Shown piece by piece: positions 1 to 8,608 of a DNA stretch of 64,000 bases. The stretch covers positions 186,001-250,000 of the forward strand of contig CAVWAL010000020.1 of NCBI GenBank assembly GCA_963752935.1, given 5' to 3'. The notes beneath the pieces are model-generated. The model worked only from the letters and a program-made list of their open reading frames with translations, made no database searches and was not told the origin of the DNA. Both the position numbers and the translations under genes were made by a program. Numbering within the stretch: position 1 is the first letter of the stretch; every line of letters begins with the position of its first letter. This DNA comes from RI-153 sp963752935. Lineage in GTDB: Bacteria; Chloroflexota; Anaerolineae; Caldilineales; Caldilineaceae.

Positions 1-516
1 GATCCGTCGCAGCCGCACCGGTTCGGGATAATACCCCAGAAACGCATCGCGAACGGCGCTAAATTCGCCACGCTGATCCAACCACAACTCGCCGTTGACG
101 ACGTGAATAATGTCCTCTTCGGGGATGTTAAGCCATTCCTGCCACGTTTGCGGGGCGCGGTCGAGGCCGATGGTGCGGCGCAGGAATGCCTGCAGGTTGT
201 CGGGGGCGAGCCCGGCGCTGGCGACGTATGCCTCGCGCAAGGAATGTCCTTCGTACGAGTTAGGCACCTGTGCCTGCAGGGTCTCCAGGATCTGCGTCCG
301 CTTCGTCTCGAAGATCGGCGCCGGCATCAGCGCGTCAATGCGCACACCCCAGTGATGATCGCGCGAATACTCATCGTCCATCCCCAGCGCCTCGGAGCCA
401 TAGCCAAAAACGCCAAACGCCGTCTGTGCCGTCTCCTCAGGAAAGTGCTCCTCCAGGATCGGCCTCACCACGTCCTCGAAAAAGCGGCGGCTGATGTCGA
501 TGATTGAGTCGGGCAT
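1..516 (-). CDS. DUF4037 domain protein, 3' end outside the window
   Basis: The reading frame opens with ATG at 516, preceded by an AGGAGC ribosome site, and runs off the left edge, giving about 172 residues. Residues 38-57 contain a GYGSEALGMDDEYSRDHHWG-type motif, the hallmark of DUF4037 proteins, which are predicted to be nucleotidyltransferase-like. The Gly-Ser and the Asp/Glu-rich stretch would correspond to the nucleotide-binding GS motif and metal-binding acids. It lies downstream of the sugar-binding lipoprotein gene on the same strand, separated by a palindromic repeat, so it may be the last gene of that operon. No substrate is known for the family. Confidence 0.75.
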   Translation of the reverse strand, partial: MPDSIIDISRRFFEDVVRPILEEHFPEETAQTAFGVFGYGSEALGMDDEYSRDHHWGVRIDALMPAPIFETKRTQILETLQAQVPNSYEGHSLREAYVASAGLAPDNLQAFLRRTIGLDRAPQTWQEWLNIPEEDIIHVVNGELWLDQRGEFSAVRDAFLGYYPEPVRLRRI

Positions 517-527
517 AAAATGCTCCT

Positions 528-632
528 GAACGGGTGAAGGGGTGAACGGGTGAAGGGGTGAACGGGATGATGGGATGATGAGGATGATGGATCTCGACGT
601 GATTCATCATCCCATCATCTTCATCTTCATCA
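528..632. repeat. Low-complexity palindromic repeat, copy 1
   Basis: The segment begins with repeated GGGTGAAGG/GGGTGAACGG units, followed by GATGATGGGATGATG-type runs and their inverted counterpart around a loop containing ATCTCGACG. A second element with the same loop core sits at 4172-4263. It lies between two genes of the same minus-strand operon, so its RNA could fold into a long hairpin between the binding-protein and DUF4037 messages. Confidence 0.6.
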
Positions 633-691
633 TCGAGCATAAACGAAGCAAGCCACTTACATGCTGATCACGTGGTCTGCTCGGTCACGCT

Positions 692-1909
692 TTACTGCGC
701 AGCCGCCTCTACATTCTCGGCGGTGTAGACGGTAAACGGCCCCATGAGGACGCGCAAACCGGCGTCGCGGGTGGGGTCTTTTTCGATGGTGTAGGTGCCC
801 ATGCGGCCGGCTTCGAAACTGACACCCTCTGTCGCTTCCATCTGCCCGGTGGAGAGCAGGTAGGCGACGTAGTAGGAGAGGTAGCCCAGGTCGGTGAAGC
901 TCCACAAGGCGAATTCAGGCGCGCAGCCGTTGAGGGTGTAGGAAACCATCTCGGCGGGCAGGCCCAGGCCGCTTACCTTTACATCTTCGCACAGGCCTTC
1001 GTCCTGCATGGCTTTGGCGGCGGCGGCGATGCCGACGGTGGTAGGCGCCATGATCAGTTTGAGGTCGGGGTATTTGTCCACGAGGGCCAGGGCCTGGTTG
1101 TAGCTGTCTTCGGACTGGTCGTTGCCGTAGACAAGATCGACCAATTCGAGGCTGGCGTACTTGGGATCTTCCTCTAGCGCCTGCTGGAAGGAGGCGTTCC
1201 AGGCATTCTGGTTGGCTGCATCAGGCGACGCCGAGAGGATGGCGAGCTGACCGCCCTCTTCGCCGAGGATGCTCAACGCCATGTCGGCCATGACGGTACC
1301 GGTTTCGTTAAAATCCACCTGGGCGATGAAGACGTCTTCGCCCTCGGCCGAGGGGATTGGCGAGTCCCAGGTGACAACCGTGAGGCCTGCATCCTGGGCC
1401 GCGGCGGCGGCAGGGGCCAACTGATCTCCGGCATTGTTGGAGATCATAATCGCGCCTACGCCCTGCGTGGTAGCGGTCGTCAGGATCTCGATCTGTCCTT
1501 GCACGCTGTTCTCGGGCGTCGGCCCCAGGAATTCCGGTGCGGAGACGCCTAACTCGGCAGCCGCTTCCTGTGCACCTGAATTGGCCTGGTCGAAGACGAG
1601 GATGCCGAGGAACTTGGGCATGAAGACGGAGGTGATGTCCTGCCCGGGTTCGGGCACGATCACGTCAGCGGCGGCGGGTTCCTCAGCCGGGGCTTCGGTG
1701 GCTTCGGCCGCGGCCTCTTCGGCAGGGGCTTCGGTGGGCTCGGCTGCGGCCTCTTCGGCGGGGGCTTCCGTGGGTTCAGCGGCGGCCTCGGTGGGCGCTG
1801 CTGCTTCGGTGGGGGCGACAGGTGCAGGCGACTCGGCGCTACCACAGGCCGCCAGGAGCAGTGTCAGCATTAACAATGCACTGATCAACAATTTTGAAGA
1901 CTTTCCCAT
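692..1909 (-). CDS. Sugar ABC transporter substrate-binding lipoprotein (rhamnose RhaS-like)
   Basis: Periplasmic-binding-protein-like lipoprotein that would capture a sugar outside the membrane for the adjacent permeases and ATPase. The start at 1909 is chosen because AGGAGAG lies just upstream; an earlier in-frame ATG at 1963 lacks such a site. The first about 20 residues form a signal peptide with lipobox LLAAC, followed by a roughly 70-residue linker of repeated PTEAPAEEAA units, which probably tethers the domain to the cell envelope. The rest is a type 1 periplasmic binding fold (residues about 80-400) resembling the rhamnose/AI-2 binding family. The rhamnose assignment rests on the permease pair and overall resemblance; ribose or xylose cannot be excluded. 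Confidence 0.75.
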   Translation of the reverse strand: MGKSSKLLISALLMLTLLLAACGSAESPAPVAPTEAAAPTEAAAEPTEAPAEEAAAEPTEAPAEEAAAEATEAPAEEPAAADVIVPEPGQDITSVFMPKFLGILVFDQANSGAQEAAAELGVSAPEFLGPTPENSVQGQIEILTTATTQGVGAIMISNNAGDQLAPAAAAAQDAGLTVVTWDSPIPSAEGEDVFIAQVDFNETGTVMADMALSILGEEGGQLAILSASPDAANQNAWNASFQQALEEDPKYASLELVDLVYGNDQSEDSYNQALALVDKYPDLKLIMAPTTVGIAAAAKAMQDEGLCEDVKVSGLGLPAEMVSYTLNGCAPEFALWSFTDLGYLSYYVAYLLSTGQMEATEGVSFEAGRMGTYTIEKDPTRDAGLRVLMGPFTVYTAENVEAAAQ

Positions 1910-2017
1910 AGATCTCTCCTTGAATTGTGGAAAATTGAGGAAACTATAGAGAGGTGTTTGCACACCGTTCTATCTTCTTCTGCACGGTTCAGATCCAGGT
2001 GCGATGCGCCTGCCGCC

Positions 2018-3031
2018 TTACCGTCTTCTCTGCCACATGCCTTGTGCATTGCGCAGCCAATTGGGCACGAGGACGGACAGGATCAGCAGTGCGCCGATGA
2101 CGCCTGTCTGCGTATTGCCGGTGACGTTCAGCAGCGCCATGCCGTTGCGCAGGTTCAAAATCAGGAGGATCGCCAGCCCGACACCGACGAGGGTGCCCGA
2201 TCCGCCAAAGATGCTGACGCCGCCCAGCAGCACCATCGTGATGGCGTCCAGCTCGAAACCTTCGGCCATGTTGCCGCGCACAGCACCAAGCCGCGCCGCC
2301 AGCAGCAGACCCGCCAACGCCGATATGAACCCCGAGGCCACGAAAAGCAAGAACTTGACGCGTACTACCTTGACGCCCGAGTAGCGCGCCACGTCGCGGC
2401 TGTTGCCAATCACGTAGATATAGCGCCCGAACGCCGACGATTGGAGCAGGACCAGCGTGACCGCCAGCATCACAAAGAAGATGATCAAACTCAGCGGCAG
2501 CGGACCGATCAACGGTTGCTGCCCCAAGCGGTTGAACCATTCAGGGAAACCGCTGATCGAGCGATCCTCGACAAGGATGCGGGCGACGCCGCGGAAACCG
2601 ATCAGCCCGGCCAACGTCACGGCCAGGGACGGCAGGCCGAGGCGCGCAATCCAGAAGCCGTTAAAGGCACCGCAGAGCAGACCCACAGCCAATGCAAGCA
2701 CGATTCCCAGGGGAGCGGGCACACCCTTGTCAAAGAGAAAAGCCCACGTCGCCGCAGACAACGCCATGATCGATGCGACCGACAGATCGATCTCGGCATT
2801 GATAATGACCAACGTCAATACCAGCGCCAGGATGATCTTCTCGATGGAAAGTTGAAAGAGGTTGATCTGATTCGACAGCCGCAAATAAAAGGGCGACTGG
2901 GCCACATTGAATGCGATCACCGCCACCAGCAGTAAGAGCAACAGCCCTTCCCAACTGCGCAAGCGGGCCAGGATCACAGACAGCGGGTTCAGTTCACGGT
3001 TCAAGGCAGGATTCACGGTAGCAGATTTCAT
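2018..3031 (-). CDS. Sugar ABC transporter permease (RhaQ-like)
   Basis: Integral membrane permease of the branched-chain amino acid/ribose type (BPD_transp_2), 337 residues. It has about eight to ten hydrophobic segments and the family signature around residues 105-125 (INAEIDLSVASIMALS), plus the GGVSIFGGSGT motif near residue 265. With its neighbour at 3038 it would form the membrane channel. It starts 6 bases after the stop of that upstream permease, which indicates translational coupling. Sugar specificity is not visible in the sequence; rhamnose is inferred from the two-permease operon layout. Confidence 0.8.
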   Translation of the reverse strand: MKSATVNPALNRELNPLSVILARLRSWEGLLLLLLVAVIAFNVAQSPFYLRLSNQINLFQLSIEKIILALVLTLVIINAEIDLSVASIMALSAATWAFLFDKGVPAPLGIVLALAVGLLCGAFNGFWIARLGLPSLAVTLAGLIGFRGVARILVEDRSISGFPEWFNRLGQQPLIGPLPLSLIIFFVMLAVTLVLLQSSAFGRYIYVIGNSRDVARYSGVKVVRVKFLLFVASGFISALAGLLLAARLGAVRGNMAEGFELDAITMVLLGGVSIFGGSGTLVGVGLAILLILNLRNGMALLNVTGNTQTGVIGALLILSVLVPNWLRNAQGMWQRRR

Positions 3032-3037
3032 AGACAG

Positions 3038-4063
3038 TTACTTCGCCCTCGTTGGGTTCAGGCGTCGTCGCGCCCACAGGGTGCGCAGGCGTTCAATGAT
3101 CACGGCGTCGCTGGCCACTGCCATCAGGATCAGCAGCCCCAGCAGGGCATCGCGCCAGAATTCGCTGATCTGTGCCCAGCGCAGCAGACTTTGCTCCAGG
3201 GTTGCAATGAGGACCGTCCCCAGCAGCGCGCCGAACATGGTGCCCGAGCCACCGAAGATGGCGACGCCACCCACCACCACCGCAGCCACCGCCTGCAGTT
3301 CCATGCCCTGCCCGGCCACCACGGTGATGGTGCCGAAGCGCGACAGGAACATGAAACCACCCAGCCCGCACAACGCTCCGCAAAGGACGAAGGCCAGCAG
3401 CACCGTCCGCTGCACAGGCAGCCCAACAAAGACCGCCCCATCGGGGTTTGATCCAATTGCGTAGAGTCGCCGTCCAAACGGAAGGTAGCGCAGCAGCAGT
3501 TGAAAGACGATCACCACCACCACCGCAATGCCTACCACCAGACGAACATCGAGATCACCCATCGAAAAGAGGTTCTTCTGTGGCAAATTGACCAGCCATT
3601 CGGGCAGCGACGCCGTAATCACCGTCTGGGCGTCGGAATACTCCACCAGGATTGAGCGATAGATCGCCAGCGTCCCCAGCGTGGTGATAATGGCAGGCAC
3701 GCGCCCGTAGGCCACGAGCAGCCCGTTGATCAACCCCATGGCCGCGCCCACTGCCACGGCCATGAGAACCGCCGTCAACCACGGCATGTCGTTGTTGGCG
3801 GCCAGTTGTGTGCCCACAAAATAAGCGGTGAAGCCCACAATCGAGCCCACGGAGAGATCGATGTTGCGCGTCAGCACCACCAGCGTCTGCCCCACCGCTA
3901 CCACCGCCAGGATCGCTACACTGGTGGAAATGCGGTTAAAGGTGCGCGCCGTTAAGTAGTTGTCAATCTGCGTGCTAAAAAAGAGCACCGCCAGCACGAT
4001 TAACAACACCAAACTCCACTCTCGAATCTGCTCCGGCCGCAGCCGGCGTTGTAGCCAGTCCAT
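3038..4063 (-). CDS. Sugar ABC transporter permease (RhaP-like)
   Basis: Second BPD_transp_2 permease, 341 residues from the preferred ATG at 4063 (MDWLQRRL). The open frame extends 51 codons further upstream, but that extension translates low-complexity repeat DNA and is not membrane-protein-like, so it is rejected. Motifs include VVLTRNIDLSVGSIVG in the first half and GGVAIFGGSGTMFGALLG near the C-terminus, both typical of sugar permeases. It sits between the ATPase and the second permease in the same transcription unit. The ribosome site is weak, so translation may depend on the upstream gene. Confidence 0.8.
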   Translation of the reverse strand: MDWLQRRLRPEQIREWSLVLLIVLAVLFFSTQIDNYLTARTFNRISTSVAILAVVAVGQTLVVLTRNIDLSVGSIVGFTAYFVGTQLAANNDMPWLTAVLMAVAVGAAMGLINGLLVAYGRVPAIITTLGTLAIYRSILVEYSDAQTVITASLPEWLVNLPQKNLFSMGDLDVRLVVGIAVVVVIVFQLLLRYLPFGRRLYAIGSNPDGAVFVGLPVQRTVLLAFVLCGALCGLGGFMFLSRFGTITVVAGQGMELQAVAAVVVGGVAIFGGSGTMFGALLGTVLIATLEQSLLRWAQISEFWRDALLGLLILMAVASDAVIIERLRTLWARRRLNPTRAK

Positions 4064-4171
4064 ATACTGTGTGTCTCGATTCTGTGCTTGACAGATGAAG
4101 ATGATGGGGTGGCTGGGTGATGATGCAATCGGGAAATGATGATTGGCTTTACCCCCGCTGGTCAGGAGATA

Positions 4172-4263
4172 ACGGGATAATGGGATGATGAGATAATGAA
4201 TCTCGACGAGCCTCATTATCTCATCATCCCATCATCTTCATCATCTTCATCCCATCATCATCT
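4172..4263. repeat. Palindromic repeat, copy 2, inside the sugar-transport operon
   Basis: A perfect 19-bp inverted repeat (4181-4199 against 4213-4231, left arm TGGGATGATGAGATAATGA) encloses a 13-base loop with ATCTCGACG. It is followed by CATCATCTTCATCCC runs. The loop core and arm style match the element at 528-632. It separates the ATPase gene from the first permease gene on the minus strand. Confidence 0.7.
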
Positions 4264-4274
4264 TCTCATCCCCT

Positions 4275-5762
4275 TCATCCCATCGCCGCCGTCAAAACTG
4301 CCTCCTGCGTCGCTTCGGCTCTGGTAAGGATCCCCTTCTGCCGTCCTTCACGCATGACGAGGATGCGGTCACTCATGGCCAGCACTTCGGGCAGGTCGGA
4401 CGAAATGAGAATGATGGCGATGCCTTCATCGGCCAGGTCTGCGATCATGTGATGGACTTCGGCTTTGGCGCCCACGTCGATGCCGCGAGTTGGTTCGTCC
4501 AGGATCAGCAACTTGGGCCGGGTGTTGAGCCACTTGCTGAGAACCACCTTCTGCTGGTTGCCGCCCGAGAGCTTCCCCGCCGGCAGTGAAACCGACGGCG
4601 TACGGATCGCCAGACGCTGGCGGAATTGTTCGGCGGTGGCGTTTTCGGCGCGCCCGTTGACCAATCCCAGGGCGGAGGTGTATTGGTGCAGCGTGGGCAG
4701 CGTGATGTTGGTGGCTATGGACATAGAGAGGGTCAGCCCCAGGTTGCGCCGATCCTCGGTGACATAGGCAATGCCCAGACGCATGGCCTGCTCGGGCGAG
4801 TGGATGCTGACCGGTTCTCCTTGCAGGATCACGTCTCCCTGATCCGCCGGCTCGATGCCGAAGAGCGCCAGACCGACGTCGGTGCGGCGCGCCCCCACCA
4901 GCCCCGCAAAACCCAGGACCTCGCCGGCATGTACATCAAAGGTGATGCCGTCGAAGACGCCGTCTTTGCCCAGATTGTGCACGGAGAGCAGTTTTTCGCC
5001 GATCGTCGACTGGCGGCGGGCGAAGAATTCGCCCAACTGTCGCCCCACCATGTCGCGGATGGCGCTTTCTTGCGTCACCGCGGCGCGGGGCTGCGACGAG
5101 ACGAACTGTCCATCGCGCAGCACAGTGACACGATCGGCGATGGTGAAGACTTCCTCCATACGGTGGCTGATGAAGAGGATCGAGACGCCCTTACTGCGCA
5201 GTGTATAGGCCAGTTTGAAGAGCTGATCCACTTCGTGGGCCGAAAGCGACGCCGTTGGCTCGTCCATGATCAACACGCGCACATTCAGCGAGATGGCCTT
5301 GGCGATTTCCACCGCCTGCTGTTGTGCCAGCGTCAGTCCGCGTGCCGGGCTGTGTACATCGAGGTGTACGTCCAGTTGGTCGAGGATGGCGTCGGCGTCG
5401 CGCAGCATGCGTCCCCAATGGACGAAGAGCCCCTGGGCGCGGTGGCTGATAAAGATATTCTCGGCCACGCTGAGATCGGGAAAAATCATCGGCTCCTGGT
5501 GAATGGCGGCGATGCCGTATCCTTGGGCCTCAATGGGGCTGGTCACCCGGATCGGCTTGCCATCGAGCAAAATCTCCCCGTCGTCGGGCGCATAGATACC
5601 CGTCATGATCTTGATCAACGTGGATTTCCCCGCGCCATTTTCGCCCAGCAGTGCGTGAATCTCGCCGGGATAGAGCGTCAGCGCCACATCGTCGAGCGCC
5701 TGCGTACTGTCGAAACGCTTCGAGATGCCGCGCATCTCCAAAACAGGATTGAGTGTAGTCAT
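4275..5762 (-). CDS. Sugar ABC transporter ATP-binding protein (two ATPase domains)
   Basis: Cytoplasmic ATPase of 495 residues that powers the importer. The first nucleotide-binding domain has Walker A GENGAGKST near residue 40 and Walker B VLIMDEPTASLS near 165. The second domain has signature LSGGNQQKVVLSKW near 400 and Walker B LLILDEPTRGID. Its P-loop position reads GLVGARRTDV, a degenerate form that is normal for the second half of RbsA/XylG/RhaT-type proteins. It is the first gene of the minus-strand operon ATPase, permease, permease, binding protein, DUF4037, with a promoter 48 bases upstream. Confidence 0.85.
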   Translation of the reverse strand: MTTLNPVLEMRGISKRFDSTQALDDVALTLYPGEIHALLGENGAGKSTLIKIMTGIYAPDDGEILLDGKPIRVTSPIEAQGYGIAAIHQEPMIFPDLSVAENIFISHRAQGLFVHWGRMLRDADAILDQLDVHLDVHSPARGLTLAQQQAVEIAKAISLNVRVLIMDEPTASLSAHEVDQLFKLAYTLRSKGVSILFISHRMEEVFTIADRVTVLRDGQFVSSQPRAAVTQESAIRDMVGRQLGEFFARRQSTIGEKLLSVHNLGKDGVFDGITFDVHAGEVLGFAGLVGARRTDVGLALFGIEPADQGDVILQGEPVSIHSPEQAMRLGIAYVTEDRRNLGLTLSMSIATNITLPTLHQYTSALGLVNGRAENATAEQFRQRLAIRTPSVSLPAGKLSGGNQQKVVLSKWLNTRPKLLILDEPTRGIDVGAKAEVHHMIADLADEGIAIILISSDLPEVLAMSDRILVMREGRQKGILTRAEATQEAVLTAAMG

Positions 5763-5809
5763 AGGGCCAACGGGATCAGATGTGGGGGGAACGAGTGCAA
5801 AGTCCGATC

Positions 5810-5838
5810 AGTATATCGGCATTCAGGAGCGCATGCAA
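5810..5838 (-). promoter_or_regulatory. Sigma-70-type promoter of the sugar-transport operon
   Basis: On the minus strand TTGCAT (5838-5833) and TATACT (5815-5810) are separated by exactly 17 bases, upstream of the ATPase gene. A CCGAT/ATCGG inverted repeat surrounds the -10. A CAAAC-GAA-GTTTG dyad lies further upstream at 5868-5880. Either could be a regulator site; no regulator gene is adjacent. Confidence 0.5.
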
Positions 5839-5991
5839 GTTAATTTGCCTGTCGGGGGTTACCGCGTCAAACGAAGTTTGTTAGTGTGAGCCGATATGAG
5901 CCAAAAACCTGGCTGAAGCGTCAAGTATTCTGCGCTATCTCCCGCTAAGATGAACCCAGTGACACAATTCTACTTTTCCAGGAGGGAAACC

Positions 5992-6264
5992 ATGTACTTC
6001 AAGAAGACTCGCTCACTTTTGGTTATGGCAATACTGGCGGCTGTGCTCTTCATGGGCAGCTTCAGTAACGCCAGCGCACAGGAAATCGTAGTGAATCCCC
6101 AGCCGATTCCGTTGGGTTGTTACTTCCACGGCAACTACTATCCGGTGGGCACACAACTACATTTCCAATTGTCCGAAACGTTGGATGTCACGATGACCTG
6201 CACAAGAAAGGTCCAGGTGATCAACGGTTTCTCGCGATTGGTATTCGATTGGAGCTATTCCTGA
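5992..6264 (+). CDS. Small secreted protein of unknown function
   Basis: A 90-residue protein starting at ATG 5992, preceded by a strong AGGAGGG site. The N-terminus (MYFKKTRSLLVMAIL...ASAQE) is a classical signal peptide with an A-S-A cleavage site. The mature part is about 65 residues and contains two cysteines (GCYFHG and MTCTRK) that could form a disulfide, with tyrosine- and histidine-rich GNYYPVG. I do not recognise the family. It is a single gene followed by a strong terminator and divergent from the sugar-transport operon. Confidence 0.65.
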   Translation: MYFKKTRSLLVMAILAAVLFMGSFSNASAQEIVVNPQPIPLGCYFHGNYYPVGTQLHFQLSETLDVTMTCTRKVQVINGFSRLVFDWSYS

Positions 6265-6298
6265 TCGAATGACGCTGATTCACCGTCGAACCATCGTT

Positions 6299-6337
6299 GA
6301 AGAGCGCCGGGCACTGGGCCCGGCGCTCTTCCTTTCC
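6299..6337 (+). terminator. Intrinsic terminator after the small secreted protein gene
   Basis: GAAGAGCGCCGGG pairs with CCCGGCGCTCTTC around a short loop and is followed by CCTTTCCC. The stem lies 35 bases past the stop codon at 6264. Confidence 0.75.
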
Positions 6338-6462
6338 CTGTGAATGTGCAGACGCCCCACGCAAGTGGGTGGTACGGGGGTGATTCTCCTACTGTATGAT
6401 TGCTGAAAACATGTCACAGAGTAGGAACTACGTATTGCGTTCCTCGGCGGGTCGGGGTTGGG

Positions 6463-7066
6463 TTAGTGTGGCATGTCCTCGGGCGGCGGGGAGGTGAGGA
6501 GAGTGTTGAGTTCGTCCTCGCTGAGGCCGGTCACCTCGGCGACGAGCACCGGGTCCAGGCCACGAGCGAGCATGGTGCAAGCGGTCAGACGGATACCTTT
6601 CTCGATACCCTCCTCAATTCCTTGCTCGATGCCTTTCTCAATTCCTTGCTCGATGCCTTTCTCAATCCCTTGTTCAATGCCTTCCTCGAGCCCTTCCTGA
6701 TACCATTGTTCTTGTTGCTTCTTGAAAGTGGTCTGCAACATGCCTTTGACCTCCTGTTCGGAACGGTAGACTTCGGCAAGCGAGGTGTAATCGTCGGGTC
6801 TGACGTAGCCGTGGATCGCCAGTTGTCTGTACCAGTTGAGATAAGAGCGAAACGGCCTGCTTGTCTTCTTCGCGCTGGAAGAGTGCCAGCAATTGCTCGC
6901 TCAATAGGTCAATCTCGGGCCTGGACTCGGCCAGGAAGAGTGTGGAGACGATGTTCTGAATGCCCAGCAACTGCTCCTGGCTGAATTCGTTAGCCGCCAG
7001 TTTGAAATAGCGAAAGCCGATGGCGTAGTCGCCCAACTCCGGCTCTGACTGCACCAACTCCGCCAT
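6463..7066 (-). pseudogene. Rpn-family (recombination-promoting nuclease/transposase-like) remnant
   Basis: The 3' part encodes a tail of repeated GIEQGIEKGIEQGIEK units and a GLSEDEL helix typical of Rpn/PD-(D/E)XK transposase-like proteins. The 5' part (MAELVQSEPELGDYAIGF...) stays in one frame as far as REEDKQAVSLLSQL. From about 6834 the continuation (YRQLAIHGYVRPDDYTSLAEVYRS) is in another frame, consistent with one extra base. The N-terminal nuclease half is absent: an in-frame stop lies just before the ATG at 7066, with no ribosome site. It is annotated as a truncated, frameshifted remnant. Confidence 0.65.
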
Positions 7067-7486
7067 GGTCTAGCGCCGCTACGACCAACGGTCAGTCTCC
7101 AGTCAGGAGAGTGATTCATAGAGCGAGGAAACGAGCGTGTGAGCGGCGGGCAGGCGTCCAACGCCGAGACCAGATGCTTGCCATCGGCCAACAGATCTTG
7201 GATGCACCCGTGGGCGTTGACAGGACTCCGCAAATCAGAGCGGTTCAAGGGTGTTCGGGCTTCGAAAGGTGAGCATTCGGCCATTTGGCCGCAAAGCAAT
7301 TTCAGGCCGAAAGCGAGGCAGTGCGTTTAAAGAGGGCATACAACAAAAGTTGTAAATCAGGCCGAAATCTATTTTTGTGCAACAAGGTGCGGAACAATTC
7401 GGCGATGGGGTTCGTCTTGGAACACAACGGCGCACAGTGTGCCGCGGACAATCCCCCCAAAAGAATTTGACGAAGGAGTTTCTACC
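7067..7486. other. Intergenic region without a recognisable gene
   Basis: About 420 bases between the Rpn remnant and the SIMPL gene. Short open frames on both strands resemble no known protein. It may be the decayed 5' part of the Rpn locus. The last bases hold the AAGGAG ribosome site for the gene at 7487. Confidence 0.4.
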
Positions 7487-8290
7487 ATGTTGCAAAACAA
7501 ACGAATGTTTGGCATTTCCACCATCCTGGCTGCGTTCGTCCTGATTGCGGCGCTGTTGGCTGCGCAGGTCGGCTTTAGCCCGGCGGTGGCTCAGGCCCAG
7601 GATCCGAGCGGTGCCAATGTGCCCGGTACGGTAACTGTAGTCGGTGAGGGCAGTGTGAGTATCGATCCTGACATCGCCAACACCACCATCGGCGTCGAAG
7701 TCGTGGAACCAACGGTGCAAGATGCCGTCTCCCAGGCGCGTGAGATGATGGATGCCGTCATCGCGGCCCTGCAAGAAGCCGGCGTCGCCGAAGAGGATCT
7801 TCAGACCAGCGGGTTCAATATTTGGGCCGAGCGTAACTTCAATGGGCCAATGCCCGTGGACGCTGAGGGCACGAATGGAAACGCTGAGCAGGTCCGCTAT
7901 CATGTCAGCAACAACGTGCAGGTAACGGTACGCGATCTTGAGAACATCGAGGGCGTGCTGGACGCAGCGATTCAGGCCGGCGCCAACAACATCTACGGCG
8001 TCAACTTCAGCTTGAGCGACCCGAGCACGATCGAGTCTGATGCGCGTGCGAAGGCCGTGGAAAATGCCCGTACCAAGGCCGAGGAGTTGGCCGGTTTGAC
8101 CGGCACCGAGGTCGGTGGCGTCGTGAGCATCAGCGAAGTGGTGGGCCAGGGTGGCGGCTACTTCGGCGGCAACTTTGCTCAGGCATCCCGCGATGGACTG
8201 GGTGGCGGCGGCGCAGGTCCGATTGCCCCGGGTCAGTTGAACATGACCATGCAATTGCAGATCACCTACGAACTGCTGTCGGCAGAATAA
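7487..8290 (+). CDS. SIMPL (DUF541) domain secreted protein
   Basis: A 267-residue exported protein starting at ATG 7487 after GAAGGAG. Residues 1-35 form a signal peptide ending around VAQAQD. The body matches the SIMPL/DUF541 family: GTVTVVGEGSVSIDPD near the start of the mature part, AVIAALQEAGVAEEDLQTSGF in the middle, and a VRDLENIEGVLDAAIQAG segment followed by ARAKAVENARTKAEELA. Family members are oligomeric periplasmic proteins of uncertain function, linked in some bacteria to oxidative stress. A glycine-rich stretch lies near residues 220-245. The gene is monocistronic, with its own terminator. Confidence 0.85.
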   Translation: MLQNKRMFGISTILAAFVLIAALLAAQVGFSPAVAQAQDPSGANVPGTVTVVGEGSVSIDPDIANTTIGVEVVEPTVQDAVSQAREMMDAVIAALQEAGVAEEDLQTSGFNIWAERNFNGPMPVDAEGTNGNAEQVRYHVSNNVQVTVRDLENIEGVLDAAIQAGANNIYGVNFSLSDPSTIESDARAKAVENARTKAEELAGLTGTEVGGVVSISEVVGQGGGYFGGNFAQASRDGLGGGGAGPIAPGQLNMTMQLQITYELLSAE

Positions 8291-8319
8291 ACCAAAACCG
8301 CAGCGACAACCGCAGAAGT

Positions 8320-8356
8320 AAAAAAGGGACCTCCCACGGTGGGAGGTCCCTTTTTT
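8320..8356 (+). terminator. Intrinsic terminator after the SIMPL gene
   Basis: GGGACCTCCCAC and its complement GTGGGAGGTCCC form a stem with a run of A before and six T after, so it can act in both directions. It begins 30 bases after the SIMPL stop codon. Confidence 0.85.
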
Positions 8357-8368
8357 AGTCTGACGTCA

Positions 8369-8605
8369 CCCCGCAAAAGCATAGGCGTTAAGAAAAGCTC
8401 CGTTCGAGCAAGTGCCGGGGTCTTCCCTCCTGGCGTCAAGTCCAGAAGGGAATAGCCACAGAGAACACAAAGAACACATAGATAAGGACGTTGCCATCTT
8501 CTTCTTTGCGTTCTTTGTGTTCTTTGTGGCCAATTCTCTTGCCTGCACACGAGGATGCGGGGGGCGTGGAGCATAGAGCCTTAACTTAACGCCTATGCCC
8601 CGCAA
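8369..8605. repeat. MITE-like nested inverted repeat with flanking direct repeats
   Basis: Outer arms GCATAGGCGTTAAG (8379-8392) and CTTAACGCCTATGC (8585-8598) are perfect inverted copies. CCCCGCAA stands in direct orientation at both ends (8369-8376 and 8598-8605), like a target duplication. Inner arms at 8455-8475 and 8510-8530 match in 20 of 21 positions (CCACAGAGAACACAAAG type). No protein is encoded. The right end touches the 3' end of gatB. Confidence 0.6.
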
Positions 8606-8608
8606 GAG

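Noticed and set aside
1925..2935. 336-residue plus-strand frame opposite the permease
   Set aside because: It is His/Gln/Arg-rich, without domain features, and is the complement of a membrane permease.
7235..8254. 339-residue frame antisense to the SIMPL gene
   Set aside because: The plus-strand SIMPL protein has signal peptide, ribosome site and family motifs. The antisense frame is a codon-bias shadow.
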